Source of the DNA: Tistlia consotensis USBA 355
GTDB lineage: Bacteria > Pseudomonadota > Alphaproteobacteria > Kiloniellales > DSM-21159
Reading direction: 5' to 3'
Assembly: GCF_900177295.1 (NCBI RefSeq)
Contig: NZ_FWZX01000037.1
Span: forward strand, 1 to 58,949
DNA length: 58,949 bases
Of this stretch, positions 26,704 through 33,649 are shown piece by piece. The notes under the pieces were generated by a model, which saw only the letters and a list, made by a program, of their open reading frames with translations, was not told the origin of the DNA and did no database searches. The translations under genes were made by a program, and so were the position numbers. Positions within the stretch are counted from its first letter, which is position 1, and the number at the start of each line of letters is the position of its first letter.

Positions 26704-27363
26704 ATGGTACAAAAAAAGAAGGGCCCGCCGCCCCTTCCCGGAGCGCGCCTGCAAGCGCCGCGACGCGGCCGCGGCCGGCCGCCGGCCTACGACCCCGAGG
26801 TCGCGCTGGACAAGGCGCAGGAGACCTTCTGGAAGCGCGGCTACGCGGCGACCTCGCTGGACGAGCTGAGCGCCGCCACGGGCATGAACCGGCCCAGCCT
26901 CTACAATGCCTTCGGCGACAAGCGCGCGCTCTACCTCAAGACCCTGGAGCGCTACCGGGCGAAGAGCAACGCGGCGGTCGCCGAGGCCTTCACCGACGGC
27001 CGGCCACTGCGCCAGGCGCTGCGCGCGATCTGCGACGCCCTGCTGGCGATCTGGCTGTCCGGCGACGAAGGCCCGCGCGGCTGCTACCTGATCGGCACGG
27101 CGGTCACCGAGGCCGCGACCGAGCCGGCGGTGCGCGAGCAGCTGCTGGCCTCGATGCGCAGCAGCGACGCCGGCTTCGCCAGGCTGATCGAGCGCGGCGC
27201 CGCGCGCGGCGAGGTCCGCCCCGGCAGCGACCCGGCCGCGCTCGGCCGCCTGGCCGCCGCGACGGTCCACACCCTGGCCCTGCGCGCCCGCATCGGCACG
27301 CCGCCCGACGAGCTGGCCGCCGTCGTCGAGGCCCTGGTCGACACGGTCTGCGGTCCGGAGTAG
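26704..27363 (+). CDS. TetR-family transcriptional regulator
   Basis: 219 residues. Basic N-terminal arm (VQKKKGPPPL ... RGRGRP), then helix-turn-helix AATSLDELSAATGMNRPSLY NAFGDKRALYLKTLERY. The C-terminal ligand domain contains DEGPRGCYLIGTAVTEAAT. Divergent from the GST gene, with an inverted repeat over its own promoter, so probably represses both. No clear RBS before ATG 26704. Confidence 0.93.
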   Translation: MVQKKKGPPPLPGARLQAPRRGRGRPPAYDPEVALDKAQETFWKRGYAATSLDELSAATGMNRPSLYNAFGDKRALYLKTLERYRAKSNAAVAEAFTDGRPLRQALRAICDALLAIWLSGDEGPRGCYLIGTAVTEAATEPAVREQLLASMRSSDAGFARLIERGAARGEVRPGSDPAALGRLAAATVHTLALRARIGTPPDELAAVVEALVDTVCGPE

Positions 27364-27447
27364 GCAGGGCCGCCATCCTGCGGGTGCGGCCGCGCCGTCC
27401 CGCCCCCATCTCTTCGGAACGACCACAGCCGAACAGGAGCGCTGCCC

Positions 27448-28110
27448 ATGTCGCGCAAGACCATCGAGGTCGACGACGCCCTCTACGACTACATCATCGA
27501 GACCTCGCTGCGCGAGCCGGCGATCCTGGCGGAGCTGCGCGAGGAGACCGCGACGATGCCCGGCGGCGGCATGCAGATCTCGCCCGAGCAGGGCCAGCTG
27601 ATGGCCCTGCTGGCCGAGCTGATCGGCGCGCGCCGCTACCTCGAGGTCGGCACCTTCACCGGCTACTCCTCCCTGGCCGTGGCGCTGGCCATGGGACCGG
27701 AGGGGCGCCTGACCTGCTGCGACGTCTCGGAGGACTACACGGCGGTCGCCCGCCGCTACTGGCAGAAGGCCGGCGTCGCCGAGCGCGTCGACCTGCGCAT
27801 CGGCCCCGGCCTCGACAGCCTGGACCAGGCCATCGAGGCCGGCGAGAGCGGCAGCTACGACTTCGCCTTCGTCGATGCCGACAAGACCGGCTACCAGGGC
27901 TACGTCGAGCTCTGCCACACGCTGCTGCGCAGCGGCGGCCTGCTCGGCATCGACAATGTGCTGTGGGGCGGCGCGGTCGTCGACACGGGCGACAAGAGCG
28001 AGGACACCGTCGCGATCCGCCGGCTCAACGCCGCGCTCAGGGACGATCCCCGCTGGAGCCTCTCGCTGGTGCCGATCGGCGACGGCCTGACCCTGCTGCG
28101 GAAGCGCTGA
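27448..28110 (+). CDS. SAM-dependent O-methyltransferase (family 3, COMT-like)
   Basis: 220 residues. MQISPEQGQLMALLAELIGA, ARRYLEVGTFTGYSSLAVAL (SAM motif I), YDFAFVDADKTGYQGYVELC and GIDNVLWGGAVVD match the catechol/caffeoyl-CoA O-methyltransferase family; the metal ligands are the Asp of VDADK and the Asp-Asn of IDNVLW. RBS AGGAG. Substrate unknown. It follows the TetR gene by 85 bp and could be under its control. Confidence 0.92.
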   Translation: MSRKTIEVDDALYDYIIETSLREPAILAELREETATMPGGGMQISPEQGQLMALLAELIGARRYLEVGTFTGYSSLAVALAMGPEGRLTCCDVSEDYTAVARRYWQKAGVAERVDLRIGPGLDSLDQAIEAGESGSYDFAFVDADKTGYQGYVELCHTLLRSGGLLGIDNVLWGGAVVDTGDKSEDTVAIRRLNAALRDDPRWSLSLVPIGDGLTLLRKR

Positions 28111-28155
28111 GGCGGCCGCGCCCGATCCCGGGGGCACGGCCTCCTCTCGCGCAGG

Positions 28156-28965
28156 TCAACCGCGCCGGCCGGGCCCGGCGGCGGTCTCGTCGCCGTCGTG
28201 GCTCAGCGTCATGTAGACGATGATGGCCGCGATGCCGGCCAGGAAGACGAGGCTGGTGAGCACCGTGCCCAGCCCCAGGCCGCCGTCGGCCGTCGGCTGC
28301 GACAGCAGGTCGCCGAACGAGGCGCCCATCGGCCGGGTCAGGATGTAGGCCAGCCAGAAGGCCAGGATGCCGTTCATCCCGAGGGCGTAGTAGGCGAAGG
28401 CGACGACCGCGATGACCGCGCCGTAGATCAGGCCGGCCTGCAGGTAGCCGAGGCCGAGGCTCTCCGACAGCAGGTCGCCGGCCGAGGTGCCCAGCGCGAA
28501 GGTGAAGAGGATCGCCAGCCAGTAGAAGGCTTCGCGCGAATTCGTGTAGATCGTGTGGATCGACAGCGTCCGCTCGGCCGCGTACCAGGCCGAGAAGGTC
28601 ACCGCCAGGGCGAGGCCGAAGGCGACCGTCGTGGTCTCGAGGCCGATCCCCAGGTTGTCGACCAGGTTGTCGGAGACCAGGGTCCCGACGACGCTGACCA
28701 GCACCACGGTCACCCAGTAGATCCACGGCACGTAGCGTTTCTGGCGGAACTGCAGGAGCAGCGCGGCCCCCAGCACGCCGCACAGGATCCAGGAGGTGTT
28801 CGACAGGCCGAGGCCGAGCTTGTCGGCCAGGAAATCGGCCGCGGTCTCCCCGACCGTGACGGCCAGCAGCTTGACCAGCCAGAAGTCGACCGTGACCTTC
28901 GGCACCCGGTTGCGGACGACGGCCAGGCCGGCGCCTCCGGCCTTGGCGCTTGCAATCGTGCTCAT
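28156..28965 (-). CDS. Four-repeat membrane protein, DUF347/COG4705 family
   Basis: 269 residues, at least eight membrane segments. Four internal repeats each pair a Trp with a G-x3-D motif: VDFWLVKLLAVTVGETAADF, WIYWVTVVLVSVVGTLVSDN, AFYWLAILFTFALGTSAGDL and AFWLAYILTRPMGASFGDLL, each followed by an LGLG/LGIG-like turn. That is the DUF347 repeat as I know it; function unestablished. Buried acids at matching places in all repeats suggest ion or small-molecule transport (inference). ATG 28965 is preceded by GGAGATTCGCG. Divergent from a paralogue at 29370. Confidence 0.9.
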   Translation of the reverse strand: MSTIASAKAGGAGLAVVRNRVPKVTVDFWLVKLLAVTVGETAADFLADKLGLGLSNTSWILCGVLGAALLLQFRQKRYVPWIYWVTVVLVSVVGTLVSDNLVDNLGIGLETTTVAFGLALAVTFSAWYAAERTLSIHTIYTNSREAFYWLAILFTFALGTSAGDLLSESLGLGYLQAGLIYGAVIAVVAFAYYALGMNGILAFWLAYILTRPMGASFGDLLSQPTADGGLGLGTVLTSLVFLAGIAAIIVYMTLSHDGDETAAGPGRRG

Positions 28966-29054
28966 CGCGAATCTCCGTTCCGTCGAAAGGGATGCGGCCC
29001 CGGGAACCCAGGCACCGGCCGCGGCGTCGGCCTGGAGCCCTGAATAGGGCAAGC

Positions 29055-29100
29055 GACCTCGGGAGCGTCTTTCGGCGGCCTTACCGATCGGTAAGGCCGC
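29055..29100 (-). promoter_or_regulatory. Putative response-regulator box upstream of the 28156-28965 gene
   Basis: A perfect 26-bp palindrome (29075-29100) centres on TTACCGATCGGTAA. Read on the minus strand, GTAAG at 29084-29080 is followed by AAAG (start 11 nt later) and GAGG (12 nt later), which resembles the spaced direct repeats bound by OmpR-type regulators. Confidence 0.5.
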
Positions 29101-29159
29101 GCGCCCCTCGCGGGTGCGGGCGAGGCCGGCCGAGCGGCGCGCGCGCTCCTCAACGATCC

Positions 29160-29189
29160 GTAAGACTTCGTCAAAGCGCCGCCAAAGCC
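29160..29189 (+). promoter_or_regulatory. Putative response-regulator box upstream of the 29370-30134 gene
   Basis: GTAAG then AAAGCG, CGCCAAAGCC: TAAG/AAAG/AAAG start at offsets 2, 14 and 25. The site shares GTAAG-N9-AAGCG-N-CGCCAA-N-GCC with the site at 30160-30189. TTATGT at 29197-29202 could be the -10. Confidence 0.5.
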
Positions 29190-29369
29190 GCCGGCCTTAT
29201 GTCGCCTCCGGGGCCCCGCGCGGCGCCGCTACCGGAAGCGCGCGGGGACCACGCCGTCATCCGATCACGGAGCCGCCGACCGGTCCGGACATTCGGGCCG
29301 CCAGGGAGCTTCGCGTCGCTTCGGACGGCCGTCGCCAGCGAGCCACAGCACGACAACCGAGAGGTCAGC

Positions 29370-30134
29370 ATGAGTCGTCACGTCGAGGACTGTCTCACCA
29401 AGGTCCCGCAGGTCACCCTCGCCTTCTGGATCATCAAGATCGCCGCCACGACCCTGGGCGAGACCGGGGGCGATACCGTCACCATGACCATGAACTGGGG
29501 CTACCTGGCCGGCACCGCCCTGTTCCTGGTCGTGCTGGTGGCGCTGGTCGGCGCCCAGATCGTCGCCGACCGCTACCGCCCGTTCCTCTATTGGGCGACC
29601 ATCGTCGCCTCGACCACCTTCGGCACGACGATGGCCGACTTGGCGGACCGCTCGCTGGGCATCGGCTACACCGGCGGCTCCGCGCTGCTGCTGGCCTTGC
29701 TGCTGGCGACGCTCGGCCTCTGGTACCGGTCCCAGGGCTCGATCTCGGTCGAGAGCGTGAGGACCGCCAGGGTCGAGGCCTTCTACTGGGCGGCCATCAC
29801 CTTCTCCCAGACCCTGGGCACGGCGCTCGGCGACTGGACGGCCGACACCACCGGCCTCGGCTACGCCGGCGGTGCCCTGGTCTTCGGTGCCGGCCTGGCC
29901 GTCCTGGTCGCCGCCTGCTACCGGACCAGCGTCTCCCGCGTCTTCCTGTTCTGGGCCGCCTTCATCCTGACCCGGCCGCTCGGCGCCACGGTCGGCGACT
30001 TCCTCGACAAGCCGCTCAGTCACGGCGGGCTGTCGCTGAGCCGGCCGCTGGCCTCGGCCGTGCTCGCGGTCTTCATCCTCGGCTGCATCGCGCTGCTGCC
30101 GCAGCGCGCGGCGACAGCCGCCGGATCCCATTAG
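29370..30134 (+). CDS. Four-repeat membrane protein, DUF347/COG4705 family (paralogue)
   Basis: 254 residues, about eight membrane segments and the same four-repeat plan: LAFWIIKIAATTLGETGGDT, FLYWATIVASTTFGTTMADL, AFYWAAITFSQTLGTALGDW and FLFWAAFILTRPLGATVGDF. The last repeat (TRPLGATVGDFLDKP) is nearly the same as in the divergent gene. Start ATG 29370 has GAGGTCAGC upstream. The 5' leader is long (from about 29205). Function unknown; two diverged copies may form a heteromer or have different ligands. Confidence 0.9.
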   Translation: MSRHVEDCLTKVPQVTLAFWIIKIAATTLGETGGDTVTMTMNWGYLAGTALFLVVLVALVGAQIVADRYRPFLYWATIVASTTFGTTMADLADRSLGIGYTGGSALLLALLLATLGLWYRSQGSISVESVRTARVEAFYWAAITFSQTLGTALGDWTADTTGLGYAGGALVFGAGLAVLVAACYRTSVSRVFLFWAAFILTRPLGATVGDFLDKPLSHGGLSLSRPLASAVLAVFILGCIALLPQRAATAAGSH

Positions 30135-30147
30135 CCGCCGGGCGTCG

Positions 30148-30189
30148 CCTTACCGAGGGGTAAGGGACCGGCGAAGCGACGCCAAGGCC
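30148..30189 (+). promoter_or_regulatory. Putative response-regulator box upstream of the PepSY gene
   Basis: CCTTACC-GAGG-GGTAAGG (30148-30165) matches the core of the 29075-29100 palindrome. From 30160, GTAAG is followed by GAAG and CAAGG at offsets 14 and 24, the same spacing as at 29160-29189. Confidence 0.5.
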
Positions 30190-30254
30190 CAGGCATCAGA
30201 TCTGCAGCATCGGGCCGCGCCTTCGGCGGCCCGGCCACAGCCAAGGAGATGGCA

Positions 30255-30608
30255 ATGTTCCGTTCCAAGCTCGTTCCCGTCGTGATGGCGACGGCGCTCG
30301 CCGTCGGGGCGGCCGGCCTCGCCCAGGCGGAAAGCGGCAAGCACGAGGCCGGCGACCGCCAGGAGATCCAGACGATCCTCTCGGCGAAGACCTCCCTGTC
30401 CCAGGCCGTCGCCGCCGCCGAGCGGCAGACCGGCGGCAAGGCGATGGAGGCGGCGCTCGAGCCCCACGCCGGCGGGAGCGCCTACGCGGTGACGATCGCC
30501 GAGGCCGACGGCGCGCGGCTGGTGCTGGTCTCGCCCGACAGCGGCAAGGTGCTGGCGGTGACCGCCGCGAAGAGCGGCGGCGACGAGGAGCGCGAGGACG
30601 ACGACTGA
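30255..30608 (+). CDS. PepSY-domain periplasmic protein
   Basis: 117 residues. Signal peptide (VVMATALAVGAAGLAQA) then one PepSY-like domain: ILSAKTSLSQAVAAAERQTG GKAMEAALEPHAG...YAVTIAEADGARLVLVSPDSGKVL. Acidic Glu/Asp tail. ATG 30255 is chosen because AAGGAG ends 6 nt before it; an ATG at 30249 overlaps that RBS. PepSY proteins next to PmrAB/PhoPQ-like systems often modulate a sensor or respond to metals. A strong hairpin follows, before the regulator gene. Confidence 0.85.
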   Translation: MFRSKLVPVVMATALAVGAAGLAQAESGKHEAGDRQEIQTILSAKTSLSQAVAAAERQTGGKAMEAALEPHAGGSAYAVTIAEADGARLVLVSPDSGKVLAVTAAKSGGDEEREDDD

Positions 30609-30617
30609 TCCTGCGCC

Positions 30618-30647
30618 GGGGGCTCCGGCACGCGCGCCGGGGCCCCC
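30618..30647 (+). terminator. Intercistronic hairpin after the PepSY gene
   Basis: GGGGGCTCCGGC pairs with GCCGGGGCCCCC with one wobble pair around a 6-nt loop. No U-run. TATGGT at 30671-30676 may be a separate -10 for the response regulator. Confidence 0.5.
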
Positions 30648-30703
30648 GCGACAGCCGGCCTGCCCGGCGCTATGGTCGTCCGGCACCGAGGAGCGGACCC
30701 GCG

Positions 30704-31381
30704 ATGAAACTCCTGCTCATCGAAGACGACGCCGCCACGGCAGCGCACGTCGTCAAGAGCCTGAAGCAGCACGGCCACGTCGTCGACCATGCCGCGGACG
30801 GCCGCGACGGCCTGATGCTGGCGGCCAGCGAGCCCTACGACGTGCTGATCGTCGACCGCATGCTGCCGAGCCTGGACGGCCTGGGGCTGGTCAAGACGAT
30901 CCGCGGTGCGGGGGTCAAGGCGCCGGTGCTGTTCCTGACCACGCTGGGCGGCATCGACGACCGGGTCGAGGGCCTGGAGGCCGGCGGTGACGACTACCTG
31001 GTCAAGCCCTTCGCCTTCGCCGAGCTGCTCGCCCGGGTCAACGCCCTGGCCCGGCGGCCGCCGCCGTCTGAGGAGAAGACCCTGCTGCAGGTCGCCGACC
31101 TGGAGCTCGACCTGCTGAAGCGCCGCGTGACCCGGGCCGGCCGGCGCATCGACCTGCAGCCCCAGGAGTTCAAGCTGCTGGAGTACCTGATGCGCCAGGC
31201 CGGCCGGGTGGTCACACGCACGATGCTCCTGGAGAACGTCTGGGAGTTCCACTTCGACCCGCAGACGACGGTGGTCGAGACCCACATCAGCCGCCTGCGC
31301 GGCAAGGTCGACCAGGGCTTCGACCAGCCGCTGATCCACACGGTGCGCGGCTCGGGATACCGCTTCGGTGACGATACCTAG
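30704..31381 (+). CDS. OmpR/PhoB-family response regulator
   Basis: 225 residues. Receiver domain with acid pocket D8-D9, phosphoacceptor D51 (YDVLIVDRMLPSLDG), switch Thr in LFLTTLGG and Lys in YLVKPFAF. C-terminal winged helix: LDLQPQEFKLLEYLMRQAGR, VVETHISRLRGKVD, HTVRGSGYRF. The order of AGRVVTRTMLLENVW is typical of PmrA/QseB-like regulators. The stop lies 14 nt inside the sensor kinase gene. It probably binds the GTAAG boxes upstream (inference). Confidence 0.95.
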   Translation: MKLLLIEDDAATAAHVVKSLKQHGHVVDHAADGRDGLMLAASEPYDVLIVDRMLPSLDGLGLVKTIRGAGVKAPVLFLTTLGGIDDRVEGLEAGGDDYLVKPFAFAELLARVNALARRPPPSEEKTLLQVADLELDLLKRRVTRAGRRIDLQPQEFKLLEYLMRQAGRVVTRTMLLENVWEFHFDPQTTVVETHISRLRGKVDQGFDQPLIHTVRGSGYRFGDDT

Positions 31382-32756
31382 GGTCCTGCGCACCGGCAGC
31401 TTCCGGCTGGCCGCCCTCTACGCCCTGCTGTTCGGCCTCTCGACCGGGCTGCTGTTCGGCATCGTCTACTGGATCGCGACCGACTCGCTGCGCGAGCAGC
31501 TGCGGCTGTCGCTCGACAGCGAGCTGGCGGCCCTGCAGGAGGTCGCCGGCGGCAGCGGCGGCCTGGCGCCGGAGATCGCCCGGCGCATCGCCAGCAACGG
31601 TGCCCAGCCCTTCTACTACGCCTTGCAGGACGCGGGCGGCCGCCAGATCGCCGGCGACCTGCCGAAGCTGCCCGAGGAGCCGGGCCTGCAGCGCCTGGTG
31701 CTGCCCGAGGCTCTCACCGAGCGCGACCGCCCGGGCGCCCCCGACGAGCCCGAGACGGTGCTGCTGGTGCTGGCCCGCCGGCTCGACGACGGCCGGCTGC
31801 TGAGCGTCGCGCTCGACACCTTCCGCATGACCGAGGCCCAGGAGGCGATCGTGCGGGCCTTCGCCTGGGCCGCCGCCGCCGGGCTGATGCTCGCGCTGCT
31901 CGGCGGCGTGCTGCTCAGCCAGGGCTTCCTGCGGCGCATCGACGAGCTCAACCGGGCGATCCGCGTGATCATGGGCGGCCATCTCTCGGAGCGGATCCAG
32001 ACCGGGGGCAGCGGCGACGAGCTCGAGGAGCTGGGCCGCAACCTCAACGAGATGCTCGACCGCCTGGAGGCCTCGATGGAGGGCCTGAAGCAGGTCTCGA
32101 ACGACATCGCCCACGACCTGCGCACGCCGCTCAGCCGCCTCAAGCAGCGCCTGGAGGCCGTGCAGCAGGAAGAAACCGCGAGCCGGGAGGACTACGAGGC
32201 GGCGGTTTCCGACGCCCTGGAGCAGGCCAACACCGCCCTCGCCACCTTCAGCGCGCTGCTGCGCATCGCCCAGATCGAATCGGGCTCGCGCCGCGCCAAC
32301 TTCGCCGAGCTCGACCTCTCGGCGCTGCTCGACCAGCTCGCGATGACCTACGCGCCGGTCGCCGAGGACCTCGACCGCAGCCTGGCCGCCCGCATCGAGC
32401 CGGGGATCGGGCTGCGCGGCGACCGCGAGCTGCTGACCCAGCTCTTCGTCAACCTGATCGAGAACGCCCTGCGCCACACGCCTGCCGGCACGCGGATCGA
32501 GCTCGCCCTGGCGCGCGACGGCACAGACCTCCTCGCCGAGGTCTCGGACGACGGCCCCGGCATTCCGGCGGCCGAGCGCGAGAAGGTGTTCCGCCGCTTC
32601 TACCGCCTGGAGACCAGCCGCAGCACGCCGGGCAGCGGCCTCGGCCTGTCCCTGGTCGGCGCCGTCGCCGCGCTCCACGGCATCGAGATCACCGTCGGCG
32701 ACAACCGTCCCGGCCTGAAGGTCGTGCTGCGCTTTCCGGAAGCCGGGGCGCCCTGA
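31368..32756 (+). CDS. Sensor histidine kinase
   Basis: 462 residues from GTG 31368, overlapping the regulator stop. TM1 near residues 12-37, a periplasmic loop to about 160, TM2 about 166-186, HAMP (RRIDELNRAIRVIMGGHLSE), HisKA with His249 (NDIAHDLRTPLSRLKQRLEA), and HATPase motifs NLIENALRH (N box), DDGPGIPAAE (G1) and GSGLGLSLV (G2). The periplasmic loop has no family I recognise. Partner of the regulator upstream. Confidence 0.95.
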   Translation: MTIPRVLRTGSFRLAALYALLFGLSTGLLFGIVYWIATDSLREQLRLSLDSELAALQEVAGGSGGLAPEIARRIASNGAQPFYYALQDAGGRQIAGDLPKLPEEPGLQRLVLPEALTERDRPGAPDEPETVLLVLARRLDDGRLLSVALDTFRMTEAQEAIVRAFAWAAAAGLMLALLGGVLLSQGFLRRIDELNRAIRVIMGGHLSERIQTGGSGDELEELGRNLNEMLDRLEASMEGLKQVSNDIAHDLRTPLSRLKQRLEAVQQEETASREDYEAAVSDALEQANTALATFSALLRIAQIESGSRRANFAELDLSALLDQLAMTYAPVAEDLDRSLAARIEPGIGLRGDRELLTQLFVNLIENALRHTPAGTRIELALARDGTDLLAEVSDDGPGIPAAEREKVFRRFYRLETSRSTPGSGLGLSLVGAVAALHGIEITVGDNRPGLKVVLRFPEAGAP

Positions 32757-32854
32757 CGGCCGGCGTCAGGACCTCGGGGCAGGCACGGATCCCGTCCGGC
32801 CGGACAGCGGACGAGGAGATCGCGCGTCACACCGGTCACCACAGTCATGTATTT

Positions 32855-32938
32855 ACCGTCGATATACTTATTCGTAAGAAAGCGTTCGGGCCGAACGATT
32901 TCACCGATCGACCATTCATGGCCTTCCTATTCTAGGAA
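32855..32938. promoter_or_regulatory. AT-rich region with two short palindromes upstream of the lipoprotein gene
   Basis: The gap 32757-33001 contains CGTTCGG-G-CCGAACG (32883-32897) and TTCCTA-TTC-TAGGAA (32924-32938). Just before them lies TTTACCGTCGATATACTTAT TCGTAAG, with TTACCG and CGTAAG like the half-sites upstream of the DUF347 genes. Likely a regulated promoter for 33002. Confidence 0.4.
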
Positions 32939-33001
32939 TCGACCGCGGGGCGACGCCTCGACGGCGCCCGATCTCTCATTCGATCAGAGGCCAACACTGC
33001 C

Positions 33002-33562
33002 ATGATGTCCCATCACTCCGAAAGCTCCGGCCGCCGCAAGTCCCTGCCGTGGCAGGGCCTCGCGGCGCTGCTGCTCGCCGCCGGCCTCGCCGCCTGCTCG
33101 TCGGCCGACCCGAACACCGCCTATCCGCACTCCAGGCCGCACCGGAGAGGGGCGACCTACGAGCAGTCGGACCGGCCGCCCGGCGCGGACGGCCTGGCCC
33201 TGTCCGGCCTCCTCGGCAAGGGCGGGAGCGAGGGTGCCGAGAAGGGCGTCGACGGCTTCCTCTGGCAGGCCTCGCTCGACAGCCTGTCGTCCCTGCCCCT
33301 GGCCTCGGCCGACCCCGCCGGCGGGGTCATCATCACCGAGTGGTACGCCGCGCCGGACCAGCCCGACGTGAGGCGCAAGGTCGACGTCGTCCTCCAGGGC
33401 GGCGATCTCGACGGCGCCGCCGTCCGGGTGTCCGTGTTCCGCCAGGTCCGCGAGGCGGGCGGTGCCTGGAAGAGCGTGCCGGCGGCGCAGAACGCGGACC
33501 GCGAGCTGGAGACCGCAATTCTGGCGAAGGCCCGCCAGCTCCGCGACGCCCGCCGGGGCTGA
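33002..33562 (+). CDS. DUF3576 family lipoprotein
   Basis: 186 residues. Signal sequence with lipobox (LLLAAGLAAC-SS) after a basic N-terminus, so lipidated at that Cys. The body has WQASLDSLSSLPLASADPAGG, VIITEWYAAPDQPDVRRKVD and RELETAILAKARQLR, matching DUF3576, an outer membrane-associated family of alphaproteobacteria. ATG 33005 is an alternative start. Function unknown. Confidence 0.88.
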   Translation: MMSHHSESSGRRKSLPWQGLAALLLAAGLAACSSADPNTAYPHSRPHRRGATYEQSDRPPGADGLALSGLLGKGGSEGAEKGVDGFLWQASLDSLSSLPLASADPAGGVIITEWYAAPDQPDVRRKVDVVLQGGDLDGAAVRVSVFRQVREAGGAWKSVPAAQNADRELETAILAKARQLRDARRG

Positions 33563-33649
33563 GGCCCCAGCCGATCGGCCGTTGCCGTCCCCGCGGCAAA
33601 CGCGCTACATGCCGCCGACCCGTCGCGGAACGAACCTCGGGGAGGCGGC

